Shown here piece after piece: positions 1 to 15,124 of a stretch of DNA of 37,938 nucleotides (the stretch's first letter is position 1; each line of letters starts with the position of its first letter). The stretch comes from an uncultured Collinsella sp. (GTDB lineage: Bacteria > Actinomycetota > Coriobacteriia > Coriobacteriales > Coriobacteriaceae). Where the stretch lies: the NCBI GenBank assembly GCA_902469555.1, contig CABRDB010000039.1, forward strand, positions 1 to 37,938, in the 5' to 3' direction. The position numbers and the translations under genes are program-made. The notes under the pieces are model-generated. The model made no database searches and was not told where the DNA came from. It was given only the letters and a program-made list of their open reading frames with translations.

Positions 1-59
1 AGGTAAGATTGAAGGGCCTGACCCCGGAGGAGTTCCGGAATCAGGCCCTCGCGGCCTAG
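1..59 (+). CDS. IS3-family transposase, C-terminal tail only
   Basis: Reading from base 3, the codons give VRLKGLTPEEFRNQALAA and then TAG at 57-59. The pattern of a basic stretch followed by G-L-T-P-E-E-F-R is typical of the last residues of IS3-family OrfB (DDE integrase-type) transposases. The gene is cut by the window edge, so the catalytic domain cannot be seen. An identical tail is encoded on the minus strand at the other end. Family assignment is from this tail alone, so subgroup is unknown. Confidence 0.7.
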   Translation, partial: VRLKGLTPEEFRNQALAA

Positions 60-97
60 TCGCTATTTAGGGCGTCCAAGATTTGGGACGCAGTTCA
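1..97 (+). mobile_element. Right end of an IS3-family insertion sequence (partial)
   Basis: These 97 bp are an exact inverted copy of 37840-37936. They hold the last codons of a transposase (1-59) followed by a 38-bp tail ending in GGGACGCAGTTCA. That ending is the TG...CA type of terminus expected for IS3-family elements. The identity to the other copy stops exactly after base 97, which marks the IS/chromosome junction. The element's 3' end points at the 3' end of rpoC. The rest of the element lies outside the window. Confidence 0.8.
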
Positions 98-141
98 GTT
101 GGGAAGCGGGTCTTTGGAAGGGCGGTTAACGTACTAGGAAA

Positions 142-8118
<7,977 letters not shown>

Positions 8119-8191
8119 CAGGTTTTTCCTCCTTCACGGAAATGCTCGGTGGGTTGGCGAGGCATAGCTTCGCCAGTTATCGCAACCTAAT

Positions 8192-8219
8192 AGTTTATCA
8201 GGTACCGACCGTTGGGCAA
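8192..8219 (-). promoter_or_regulatory. Candidate rpoBC promoter
   Basis: On the minus strand TTGCCC (8214-8219) and TAAACT (8192-8197) are separated by 16 nt, a fair sigma-70-type match about 75 nt before the rpoB start. A promoter is needed here because a strong terminator ends galU upstream. Other -10-like sequences exist in this AT-richer gap, so the exact choice is uncertain. Confidence 0.45.
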
Positions 8220-8296
8220 GAAAAGCCTTGACGCGATTGAGTTTTTGGAGTAGCAAAGTTTTTCGACAGAAAACACGCAGGTAGATGTATGTATAT

Positions 8297-8328
8297 CGAA
8301 CATCTGTTCATATATTTTCTGTGAACAG
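8297..8328. promoter_or_regulatory. Palindromic operator-like sites upstream of rpoB
   Basis: CGAACATCTGTTCA at 8297-8310 matches the Gram-positive LexA box form CGAAC-N4-GTTC. The same GTTCA half also forms CTGTTCA (8304-8310) ... TGAACAG (8322-8328), a perfect inverted repeat with an 11-nt spacer. These sit between the galU terminator and the rpoB promoter. They may be a protein-binding site; no regulator gene in the window is an obvious partner. Confidence 0.35.
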
Positions 8329-8352
8329 AGAGCCAGCAATCGCAGCTCTTAT

Positions 8353-8385
8353 AAAAAACGGGCGCGAACCGAGGTCCACGCCCGT
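8353..8385 (-). terminator. Intrinsic terminator of galU
   Basis: On the minus strand ACGGGCG (8379-8385) pairs with CGCCCGT (8358-8364) around a 14-nt loop. A run of T follows (plus strand A8353-8358). It starts about 20 nt after the galU stop and separates galU from rpoBC. Confidence 0.85.
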
Positions 8386-8405
8386 AAATGTCGGTGCCCG
8401 AAGGC

Positions 8406-9314
8406 TTACTTGCGCATCAATCCGCCGCGCTCGTCGATGGCGTCCCAGAAGGCATCGGCAAAGCGGGGGTCGTTTGCAGCCATGAGGGCGTTAGTGGCCA
8501 TCCAACCAGAGGGAGTGCCGGTGTCGTAGCCCGACAGCGGGTCGATGACGACGGCGTACATGGCCTCGCGGTCGAGCGAACGGGCCATGGCGTCGGTGAG
8601 CTGGATCTCGCCGCCCTTGCCGGCCTGCTGATCTGCCAGCAAGTCCATGACCAGCGGGCTCAGCAGGTAGCGACCGACGATGTACAGGTTGGACGGAGCC
8701 GCCTCGGGAGCGGGCTTCTCGACCAGACCGCCGATGCGCCAGACAGCGCCCGGCTCGGCATCGGCAACGTTCTCGGCGCCCTCGAGCGAACCGACGCGCT
8801 CGCCGGCGATAACGCCGTAGCGGCTGACTTCCTCGGGCGAGCAAGCAGCGACGGCGATAACCGAAGCGCCACCGTGCTCCTTCGAAACGGCGAGCATCTT
8901 GTCGCAGATGTCGCGGTTAGGCACAACGTAGTCGCCCAGAAGAACCAGGAAGTTCTCCCCTGCAACGGCGTCGGCAGCAGAGCGAATGGCATGGCCGAGG
9001 CCCTTGGGCTCGTACTGATAACGGAAGTCGACCGGCATACCGCCAGCGTGGGCGACGGCATCGGCATAGGCGTTCTTGCCGCGCTCGCGCAGCAGGTTCT
9101 CGAGCGAACGGTCGGGCTGGAAGTAGTTCAGCAGCTCGGGCTTGCCGGGCGAGGTAACGATGATGGCGTCGTCGACCTCCTCGGGGTCGAGTGCCTCCTC
9201 GACGACATACTGGATGACCGGCTTGTCGAGCACCGGCAGCATCTCTTTGGGCGTGCACTTGGTGCCAGGCAGAAAACGCGTGCCAAGACCGGCGGCGGGG
9301 ATGATTGCCTTCAT
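8406..9314 (-). CDS. galU: UTP-glucose-1-phosphate uridylyltransferase
   Basis: Makes UDP-glucose from glucose-1-phosphate and UTP in the cytoplasm, for galactose metabolism and cell-surface glycans. The 302-residue product starts MKAIIPAAGLGTRFLPGTK, the nucleotidyltransferase signature, followed by CTPKEMLPVLDKPVIQYVVEEA. The internal segments YEPKGLGHAI, LLGDYV and IVGRYLL are typical of GalU. Length fits the family. The reading frame is open for 28 more codons upstream, but the conserved N-terminus and an AAAGGA site 12 nt before ATG 9312-9314 support the shorter start. It lies between the rplL terminator and rpoB, with its own promoter and terminator, an unusual place that splits the ribosomal protein/RNA polymerase cluster. 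Confidence 0.95.
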   Translation of the reverse strand: MKAIIPAAGLGTRFLPGTKCTPKEMLPVLDKPVIQYVVEEALDPEEVDDAIIVTSPGKPELLNYFQPDRSLENLLRERGKNAYADAVAHAGGMPVDFRYQYEPKGLGHAIRSAADAVAGENFLVLLGDYVVPNRDICDKMLAVSKEHGGASVIAVAACSPEEVSRYGVIAGERVGSLEGAENVADAEPGAVWRIGGLVEKPAPEAAPSNLYIVGRYLLSPLVMDLLADQQAGKGGEIQLTDAMARSLDREAMYAVVIDPLSGYDTGTPSGWMATNALMAANDPRFADAFWDAIDERGGLMRK

Positions 9315-9410
9315 GTTATTCAAAGATCCTTTCGCAGGCGCAAAAGCGCCCCGTGCGTGCGGCGCACAGCCGCAGACCAAATTGCGATACCCAAGCATCT
9401 TACCGCTGGA

Positions 9411-9438
9411 ACTATATGTCGCTACAAGGCAGAGACAA
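9411..9438 (-). promoter_or_regulatory. Candidate galU promoter
   Basis: On the minus strand TTGTCT (9433-9438) and TATAGT (9411-9416) are 16 nt apart. This lies about 95 nt before the galU start and downstream of the rplL terminator. It agrees with galU being its own transcription unit. Confidence 0.5.
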
Positions 9439-9561
9439 TTCTTCAGCAGGTCAACGCAAATTATTGCTCGAATGGTGCAATTTTATTGCCCAACGGCAGG
9501 GCACCCGATGCGACGCAAATCACAGAACATGGCAGTTTGAGCAACCGATGTCGGGGAACCG

Positions 9562-9601
9562 AAAAACAAAAAAGACGGGGCTCGCAATGCGAACCCCGTC
9601 T
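9562..9601 (-). terminator. Intrinsic terminator of rplJ-rplL
   Basis: On the minus strand an AGACGGGG...CCCCGTCT stem, extended by TTCGC/GCGAG and closed by a short loop, is followed by TTTTTTGTTTTT. It begins 28 nt after the rplL stop. It ends the ribosomal protein unit before galU. Confidence 0.9.
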
Positions 9602-9628
9602 GCAAAGGAATCTGGCGAGAAAGCCTGA

Positions 9629-10006
9629 TTACTTGAGGGTGACAGCAGCGCCAGCAGCCTCGAGCTTCTCCTTGGCAGCCTCGGCGTCCTCCTTCTTGGC
9701 ACCCTCGAGAACAGCCTTGGGAGCGCCCTCGACGACCTCCTTGGCCTCCTTCAGGCCAAGGTTGGTGAGCTCACGGACGGCCTTGATGACCTGGATCTTG
9801 TTGTCGCCGAAGCCCTCGAGCACGACGTCAAACTCGGTCTTCTCCTCGGCCTCAGCAGCGCCAGCAGCGGGAGCGGCGACAACAGCGGCAGGAGCAGCGG
9901 CGGAAACGCCGAAGGTGTCCTCGATAGCCTTGACGAGCTCGGAAGCCTCGAGAAGGGTCATTTCCTTAAGAGCATCGATGATCTCATCGGTGGTAAGCTT
10001 AGCCAT
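9629..10006 (-). CDS. rplL: 50S ribosomal protein L7/L12
   Basis: Stalk protein of the large ribosomal subunit that recruits translation factors; it binds L10 as dimers. The 125-residue product has the N-terminal dimerisation segment ([20 protein letters not shown]), an Ala-rich hinge around residues 36-52, and the C-terminal domain with [27 protein letters not shown] 10004-10006 is preceded by AAAGGA at 7 nt. The open frame extends 11 codons further but without support. It follows rplJ by about 100 nt and ends in a strong terminator. Confidence 0.97.
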   Translation of the reverse strand: MAKLTTDEIIDALKEMTLLEASELVKAIEDTFGVSAAAPAAVVAAPAAGAAEAEEKTEFDVVLEGFGDNKIQVIKAVRELTNLGLKEAKEVVEGAPKAVLEGAKKEDAEAAKEKLEAAGAAVTLK

Positions 10007-10108
10007 TTCTAAGTCCTTTCGGTTTCCGTGCGGATGCACGGAGATCAGTTAAAACACGGCGCGAATGCGCCTGGGGTGCGGCGTTGCCGCCGCGGGTGAA
10101 AACAGCGA

Positions 10109-10630
10109 CTAGGCTGCCTTCTGCTCGGAGACCTGCTGGATCGAACGAGCGAGACCAGAGGAAACGCCGTTGACGCAGACAGCGATGTCGCGAGCGAAAC
10201 CGGAGATGAGACCGGCGATCTGGCCGAGAAGCTGATCCTTGGTGGGCAGCTCGGCGATAGCCTTAACATCATCAGCGGAAACGGCCTTGCCGTCGGAGAT
10301 ACCGCCCTTGATCTCAAGGACGCCCTTGGACTTAGCAGAGAAGTCCTTGAGGGCCTTAGCGGCCTCGACCGGCTCGGTCTCGTAGAACACATAAGCGACG
10401 GGGCCGGCGAGGATCTCGTCGAGCTCGGGCTGCTCCTGGTTCTTGAGAGCGATCTTGACCAGGTTGTTCTTGTAGACCTTCATCTCGGCGCCGCACTCGC
10501 GAAGCTGATGACGCAGCTCCTGAGCCTGCTTAACCGTCAGACCGTTGTAGTTGACGACGAACAGACCGGCGTTCTCGGCGATACGGGACTCGATCTCTGC
10601 AACCTTGTCGATTTTGTACTGCTGGGGCAT
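10109..10630 (-). CDS. rplJ: 50S ribosomal protein L10
   Basis: Base of the ribosomal stalk, anchoring L7/L12 to 23S rRNA. The 173 residues show the usual L10 pattern: N-terminal KVAEIESRIAENAGLFVVNYNGLTVKQAQELR, KVYKNNLVKIA, and a helical Ala/Gln-rich C-terminus for L12 binding. ATG 10628-10630 has AGGAGG 8 nt upstream. It is first in an rplJ-rplL unit with its own promoter and a leader containing an attenuator. The rplK-rplA pair that often precedes it is absent here; an aminotransferase gene is found instead. Confidence 0.97.
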   Translation of the reverse strand: MPQQYKIDKVAEIESRIAENAGLFVVNYNGLTVKQAQELRHQLRECGAEMKVYKNNLVKIALKNQEQPELDEILAGPVAYVFYETEPVEAAKALKDFSAKSKGVLEIKGGISDGKAVSADDVKAIAELPTKDQLLGQIAGLISGFARDIAVCVNGVSSGLARSIQQVSEQKAA

Positions 10631-10695
10631 GAATTACACCTCCTCGAATTCTTTCCGGGCACGGTCCGCCACAAGGACGTGACGGGGGCATGTCC

Positions 10696-10732
10696 AAAAA
10701 GAAAGCCCCCGCGCTGCATGAGCGACGGGGGC
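10696..10732 (-). terminator. Attenuator hairpin in the rplJ leader
   Basis: On the minus strand GCCCCCG (10726-10732) pairs with CGGGGGC (10705-10711), with an inner CGCT/AGCG extension. TTTCTTTTT follows. It lies 66 nt before rplJ and after the leader's L10-binding region. This is the arrangement expected for feedback control by premature termination. Confidence 0.85.
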
Positions 10733-10840
10733 GAGAAGACATATCTACTCGACCACCTCGGCTGGCGGGATATCCCATTAAGCTCGCGGGCGATGCCCGT
10801 TTGCACCGGCTGTCTCTGGCAGCGGATTCGTGCGTGAACC
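10733..10840 (-). ncRNA. Ribosomal protein L10 leader
   Basis: The transcript between the promoter and the attenuator contains the segments AGAGACAGCCGGTG and AGCTTAATGGGATATCCCGCC. These resemble the kink-turn-bearing L10-leader RNA that binds the L10(L12)4 complex. When the stalk complex is in excess, binding favours the downstream terminator and reduces rplJL expression. Boundaries are approximate and the structure was judged by eye. Confidence 0.7.
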
Positions 10841-10846
10841 GAAAGT

Positions 10847-10875
10847 ATTATGGCGGGGACCCCGGCGTCGGTCAA
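10847..10875 (-). promoter_or_regulatory. rplJ promoter
   Basis: On the minus strand TTGACC (10870-10875) and CATAAT (10847-10852) are separated by 17 nt, the strongest promoter match in the window. The predicted start near 10840 gives a leader of about 210 nt. Confidence 0.75.
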
Positions 10876-10909
10876 CGGGCGCGAGGATTCGTACACAAAC
10901 CCTGCATAC

Positions 10910-11038
10910 GCTCCGGTCCGAGGGGCCGGGTTGAGATTTTCGCTCGGTCAAGTCCTGGCTCGCACGAAGGCCACATTAAGTGGCCTTCGGCTCGTGCGGA
11001 ATCTACGAAAATCTCAACCCGGCCCCTCGGACCGGAGC
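10910..11038. repeat. 129-nt long palindrome (33-bp perfect arms)
   Basis: Positions 10910-10942 and 11006-11038 are perfect inverted complements of 33 nt. They contain GGCCGGGTTGAGATTTTCG on one strand. Nested inside is a second stem, GAAGGCCAC (10966-10974) with GTGGCCTTC (10980-10988), around ATTAA. It lies between the aminotransferase 3' end and the rplJ promoter. There is no U-tract, so it is not a simple terminator. It may be a mobile palindromic repeat. Confidence 0.9.
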
Positions 11039-11133
11039 AGCGGTAACTTTGCTGCAAATCCTCGTGTCCGTTGAGCGACGCGCCCCACGCATAACCCTTG
11101 TGTCGGTAGGCTGATGTGTTGCGTCCCTGATGG

Positions 11134-12270
11134 CTATAGGGTTGAGACGAATGTGAATAGGCGGCGGAGACCTTCGTCCAAATCTTGGTCGGAGACGCAG
11201 TAGCTTAGGCGGATGTGGCCTTCGGTGCCGAAACAGTCGCCCGGGACTAGGGCTACGTTTGCTTCTTTGATGGCTTTGATACAGAAGTCTTCGCTGGTTA
11301 GGCTGTACTGTTTGATGCTGGGGAAGGCGTAGAAGGCGCCGGCTGGTTCCACTACGTCGAGGCCCATGGCGTTTAAGGCTGCGAGCACGCGCTTGCGGCG
11401 GGTTCGGTAGACATTGAGCATGGGGGTCGGGTCGACGGTGAGGGCTCGGGCTGCGGCGTCCATCTCGAAGGAAACGGCGCTCGATACTAGGTATTGGTGG
11501 GCCTTTGCGATCTCGGCGATGACGGGGGCTGCGGCTGCGAGCCAACCCAAGCGCCAGCCGGTCATGGCCCAGGGTTTGGAGAAGCTCTCGATAACTACTG
11601 TCTGATCGCGAAGCTCCGGGTGTCGCTGGGCAAAGCGCTCGTAGCCGTCCACATAGACGAGGCGGTTGTATACGTCGTCGCAGACCACGTAGATGCCCGC
11701 CTGCTCCGCTACGCGCGCCACGGCGTCGAGCGATGCCGCGTTAAGAATGCAGCCCGTGGGATTGTTGGGCGAGCAGATAACGATGGCCTTGGTCGCCGGG
11801 GTCACACAGGCGCGAAGCGCTTCCTCGTCAATCTGAAATTGCGCGGGCTCCGTATCCAAAATGACCGCCTTAGCGTGGTTGGCCACGACGATGCTCTCGT
11901 ACAGGCCAAAGGCCGGCGTGGGGATGATGACCTCGTCGCCGGGGTTGAGCATGGCCATAAACGTAGCCGACAGGGCCTCGGTCGCACCATCGGTCAGGAT
12001 GACCTCATCGGCGGAAAATGCCAGGCCCTCGTCACCCATATATTTGGACAGTGCCTCGCGCAGGGCGGGACGGCCGTTGTTGGGCGGATAGTGCGTGTCG
12101 CCGCGGTCGAGCGAGGCCGTCACCTCGGCGCTAATCACATCGGGCGTGGGAAAATCGGGCTCGCCAAGCGCAAGTGCGATGCACCCCGGGTGCTGGGCGG
12201 CGAGCGCATTGATCCGACGGATGCCGGAGGGCTTGAGCGTGGCAAGCGAGGTGTTCATGGGCAGACGCAT
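11134..12270 (-). CDS. Class I/II pyridoxal-phosphate aminotransferase
   Basis: Cytoplasmic PLP enzyme that transfers amino groups between an amino acid and a 2-oxo acid; sequence resembles aspartate/aromatic aminotransferases. The 378 residues include LALGEPDFPTPD (34-44), the cofactor-site GATEAL, CSPNNPTG (166-173), CDDVY (197-201), the Schiff-base lysine K232 in SFSKPWAMTGWRLG, and the substrate carboxylate arginine in IRLSY near the C-terminus. Length is normal. ATG 12268-12270 follows AAAGGA at 5 nt. It is divergent from the flavodoxin-like gene at 12364 and ends before a long palindrome. Substrate cannot be fixed from sequence; annotated relatives include AspC/PatA-like enzymes. Confidence 0.9.
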   Translation of the reverse strand: MRLPMNTSLATLKPSGIRRINALAAQHPGCIALALGEPDFPTPDVISAEVTASLDRGDTHYPPNNGRPALREALSKYMGDEGLAFSADEVILTDGATEALSATFMAMLNPGDEVIIPTPAFGLYESIVVANHAKAVILDTEPAQFQIDEEALRACVTPATKAIVICSPNNPTGCILNAASLDAVARVAEQAGIYVVCDDVYNRLVYVDGYERFAQRHPELRDQTVVIESFSKPWAMTGWRLGWLAAAAPVIAEIAKAHQYLVSSAVSFEMDAAARALTVDPTPMLNVYRTRRKRVLAALNAMGLDVVEPAGAFYAFPSIKQYSLTSEDFCIKAIKEANVALVPGDCFGTEGHIRLSYCVSDQDLDEGLRRLFTFVSTL

Positions 12271-12363
12271 GGCGTTCCTTTCGTAAGGGTTGCACTAGGA
12301 TAGCGCGGCGGAGCGCCACCAGACGGTGTAACCTAAACGGAAACCAACCGGAAAGGAGGCGGC

Positions 12364-13026
12364 ATGGAGACGACCGCACGCGGCGATGTACCAAAAACGT
12401 TGCAAACCATTGCGTATATCAGCATTCCCAATAGCGCCGATCTTGAGTTTTTGCTCTGGGACCTGCAGGATGCCATCGCCGCCTATGCTCAACTTTCTGG
12501 CACCGCGCTCCCCCGCCCGGTTGATTTGAAGGCGGATGATGCCGGCAGCGTTGTGGACGGCATTGTATTCGCTGTTGAAGATGTGCTCGATGGCGAGGCG
12601 ATGGCCGTCGTTGAACGGGCGCTCGAATGTGTTGAAGGCGCAGGAACACGCGTCTATGTGGTTGTTCAAGCCGACTGTAGGAGTTCCGAGCAGGCGCACA
12701 CGGTCGTTGGCCATCTGCACGAAGTGTGCGAGCGTCGAGGACTGTCGTGGTGTGGAGGCGTCATCGTCTGCACCGGCGCTAGCATCGCAGCACTTCGCCG
12801 CTCTCCGCGTATGGGCCTCTTGCGTCGGCCATTTTCGGAAGCGATAGATAAGCTTGTGGGCGCTGTGCGCATGGGCTGCTCCATTGAACATGCGCAGCTG
12901 CTTGGCGGTGGCAATGCCGGTAGCGTCGATGCCGACGGCATGGTGCGCGTCAAGCCCGCGCTGCCCGCACCGATCTGGCATGCCATCATGAAACGCCTCA
13001 GCACCCGCGCCCAATCAGATATCTAA
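12364..13026 (+). CDS. Uncharacterised protein, possibly flavodoxin/FMN-reductase-like
   Basis: 220 residues with an excellent ribosome site (AAAGGAGG, 4 nt before ATG). No clear signal peptide or membrane segment. The middle alternates strands and helices: VVDGIVFAVEDVLDGEAM, TRVYVVVQADC, then SWCGGVIVCTGASIA. The order recalls flavodoxin-like NAD(P)H:FMN reductases, but the N-terminal phosphate-binding loop of that family is not evident, so cofactor binding is doubtful. It is divergent from the aminotransferase and converges with the DNA glycosylase gene (one base between stop codons). Codon use matches its neighbours. Real gene very likely; function open. Confidence 0.75.
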   Translation: METTARGDVPKTLQTIAYISIPNSADLEFLLWDLQDAIAAYAQLSGTALPRPVDLKADDAGSVVDGIVFAVEDVLDGEAMAVVERALECVEGAGTRVYVVVQADCRSSEQAHTVVGHLHEVCERRGLSWCGGVIVCTGASIAALRRSPRMGLLRRPFSEAIDKLVGAVRMGCSIEHAQLLGGGNAGSVDADGMVRVKPALPAPIWHAIMKRLSTRAQSDI

Positions 13027-13027
13027 A

Positions 13028-13591
13028 TTACAGAGCGCCCCAGTCAACGGCCTCGCGCCAGCGCTCGACAAGGCGTTCCAGGCGCCATGCCGCATTGGCG
13101 GGACTAGTCGACGGCAGAACGATGGCCGACAGCCCCGTGCGTTCTTGTAGATAGCGCTTGAAGAGCCGACCAGCTGTACCACCGTTGCATATCACCTGCT
13201 CAATGGGAGCTGCGCCGGTAATGCGCTCGACATGCGCCGGAACGACGTTTTTGATGCTGGCGTCGCTTGAGCCCTTGATGTCACAGCCCTCGATTACATC
13301 CCACAGGGCCACGCCGCCGTTCAGCAGCATGGCCCGCTTGGCGGCAATCGAGGCATCGAGCGTCGCGGGCTCACCACTTGCCAAAGGATTGCCCTCGTTG
13401 GGCGGCACGGGCACACCGAGGCACGCGGCCATCACGCGCCAAAAGCGGTTCTGCGAATTGCCGTAGTAGAAGGCATTGGCACGCGAGAGCACCGAAGGAA
13501 ACGACCCCAGCACCAAAACGCGCGAGTGCTCGTCAAACACGGGCTCAAACCCATGCTCAATATGCTGATAGCCTTCGTCGGACGCCGCCAT
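13028..13591 (-). CDS. Hypoxanthine-DNA glycosylase (UDG superfamily)
   Basis: Base-excision repair enzyme expected to remove deaminated bases (hypoxanthine, perhaps uracil) from DNA. The 187 residues show the family pattern VLVLGSFPS (26-33), FYYGNSQNRFW (41-51) and, near the C-terminus, LPSTSPANA, which supplies the second active-site loop. This combination fits the deoxyinosine glycosylase branch of the uracil-DNA glycosylase superfamily. ATG 13589-13591 starts 3 nt after the stop of the GH13 amylase, with GAGGG inside that gene's end, so the two are probably translated together. The product name is from motif recognition, not a search. Confidence 0.8.
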   Translation of the reverse strand: MAASDEGYQHIEHGFEPVFDEHSRVLVLGSFPSVLSRANAFYYGNSQNRFWRVMAACLGVPVPPNEGNPLASGEPATLDASIAAKRAMLLNGGVALWDVIEGCDIKGSSDASIKNVVPAHVERITGAAPIEQVICNGGTAGRLFKRYLQERTGLSAIVLPSTSPANAAWRLERLVERWREAVDWGAL

Positions 13592-13594
13592 GGC

Positions 13595-14971
13595 CTAGGC
13601 CCTCAGCAGATAACGCACCTCATAGGGTGCGAGTTCAAGGGAGCCCGGCAGCTCGACCGTGGGCGCACCGTCGGCAAGCAGGTCGACGAAGGAGCCGTTG
13701 AGTTCGCCGGCTCCAAAGGTATAGGGCTCGTTCACAGCATTGACCGCCACGAGAACCGTCGCGTCGTCGCAGGCGCGCTCAAACAGCAGCTGCTTATTCT
13801 GGATCACCACGTTGCGATAGGCACCGTAGTTGAGAGCACGGGCCGCTGCGTCGTTTGCCGAGCGCAGGTGCGCGAGCTGTTTGATGAAGGCCGTCAGCTC
13901 GTTGGGCGCAGGCTCATCGAGCGCAGGTCGCAGCGCCCAGTCGCCATCGGGGCCGCCCTTTTCGCCAGGAATCCCCCACTCGCTGCCATAGTAGACGCAC
14001 GGAATGCCCGGCATACCAAAGAGCATGCCGTAGGCGGGGCGCAGGCAGGACTTGTCCGTCAGGATGCTCGCCAGGCGCGGCACGTCGTGGTTGTCGACAA
14101 ACGACAGCAGATGCTTGCCGCGATAGATGCACCAGGGGTCGCCGCCAAACTGACGGTGCAGCGAGTGCGCGATCTCGAACATATTAACCGAGTTAAAGCT
14201 GGAGTACAGGCCCTTGTAGCACTCGTAGTTGGTACAGGAGTCGAGCATCTCGTCGTTGACGATCTGGTTGTAGTCGCCGTGGAGCGTCTCGCCAATCAGC
14301 ACAAAGTCGGGCTTGAGCTCACGGGCAAAGCCATGCAGACGACGCATGAAATCGCGGTCGAGCATATAGGCAACGTCCAGGCGCAGACCGTCGACGCCAA
14401 AGACATCGGCCCAACGGCGCACGGACTCGAGCAGGTAATCGACCACAGCGGGATTTTGCAGGTTGAGCTTCACAAGCTCAAAATGGCCTTCCCAGCCCTC
14501 ATACCAAAAGCCATCGCCATAGCAGGAGTCGCCGTCAAAGCTAATGTGGAACCAATCCTTGTACGGCGAATCCCACTTGCGCTCCTGCACATCGCGGAAG
14601 GCCCAAAAGCCGCGGCCGACGTGGTTAAAGACAGCATCGAGCACCACACGGATGCCATGGGCGTGCAGCGTCTCGCACACGGCGGCAAAGTCGGCGTCCC
14701 CACCCAGGCGGCGGTCGATATGGCGCAGACTGCGCGTGTCGTAACCATGGCTGTCGGATTCGAGCGGCGGGTTGATGAGCACAGCGCCAACGCCGAGTTC
14801 CTGCAGGTAGTCGGCCCATTTGGCAATCTTCATGATGGGCGCATCGGGGTTGGGCGCGGCGTTGGCAGCCTGGGCGAGTTCATCCTCGGCGACGGGGGCG
14901 GCGTTTTCGCGCGGAGCTCCGCAAAAGCCCAGCGGATAGATCTGATAGAACGTCGTCTCGTATGCCCACAT
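13595..14971 (-). CDS. GH13 alpha-amylase family glycosidase
   Basis: Glycoside hydrolase acting on alpha-glucans or maltodextrins. The 458-residue product has no signal peptide, so it is cytoplasmic. The conserved regions are DAVFNH (112-117), GLRLDV with nucleophile D199, the acid/base E228 in IGET, and FVDNHD with H295-D296. The catalytic barrel starts near the N-terminus, without an N-terminal starch-binding domain, and a short C-terminal beta domain follows. Start chosen at ATG 14969-14971, with GGGAGG 5 nt upstream; an upstream ATG would add 11 residues without a ribosome site. It is followed by the DNA glycosylase gene. It could process sugars taken up by other systems; exact substrate unknown. 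Confidence 0.9.
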   Translation of the reverse strand: MWAYETTFYQIYPLGFCGAPRENAAPVAEDELAQAANAAPNPDAPIMKIAKWADYLQELGVGAVLINPPLESDSHGYDTRSLRHIDRRLGGDADFAAVCETLHAHGIRVVLDAVFNHVGRGFWAFRDVQERKWDSPYKDWFHISFDGDSCYGDGFWYEGWEGHFELVKLNLQNPAVVDYLLESVRRWADVFGVDGLRLDVAYMLDRDFMRRLHGFARELKPDFVLIGETLHGDYNQIVNDEMLDSCTNYECYKGLYSSFNSVNMFEIAHSLHRQFGGDPWCIYRGKHLLSFVDNHDVPRLASILTDKSCLRPAYGMLFGMPGIPCVYYGSEWGIPGEKGGPDGDWALRPALDEPAPNELTAFIKQLAHLRSANDAAARALNYGAYRNVVIQNKQLLFERACDDATVLVAVNAVNEPYTFGAGELNGSFVDLLADGAPTVELPGSLELAPYEVRYLLRA

Positions 14972-15042
14972 AGCAACCTCCCGGTAAGCGCAACACAACG
15001 ACATCCATTGTATGCCCGGCTTGTATCCTCTTCCCCAAAATA

Positions 15043-15109
15043 AGTTGCGGTGGAATAGTTCCTGCTTGGGCCTTCAGAGGCCTTAAACAGGAACTATTCC
15101 ACCGCAACT
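15043..15109. repeat. Palindromic intergenic repeat (22-bp perfect arms)
   Basis: AGTTGCGGTGGAATAGTTCC... at 15043-15064 is perfectly inverted at 15088-15109. The loop contains a smaller stem (GGCCT/AGGCC). A near copy is at 24497-24563, with the same arms and a different loop. It lies between the start of the amylase gene and the stop of the transporter gene (both minus strand). No U-tract follows on either side. Confidence 0.9.
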
Positions 15110-15124
15110 GATGAGGAAACGTGA

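Noticed and set aside
10690..11074. Small ORFs on both strands in the rplJ upstream region
   Set aside because: Their mirrored translations come from the perfect palindrome at 10910-11038 and the leader; no ribosome sites or domains.
12295..13014. A 239-codon minus-strand frame opposite the flavodoxin-like gene
   Set aside because: The plus-strand gene has an AAAGGAGG ribosome site and a folded-protein pattern. The minus frame overlaps the aminotransferase promoter region and lacks a ribosome site.
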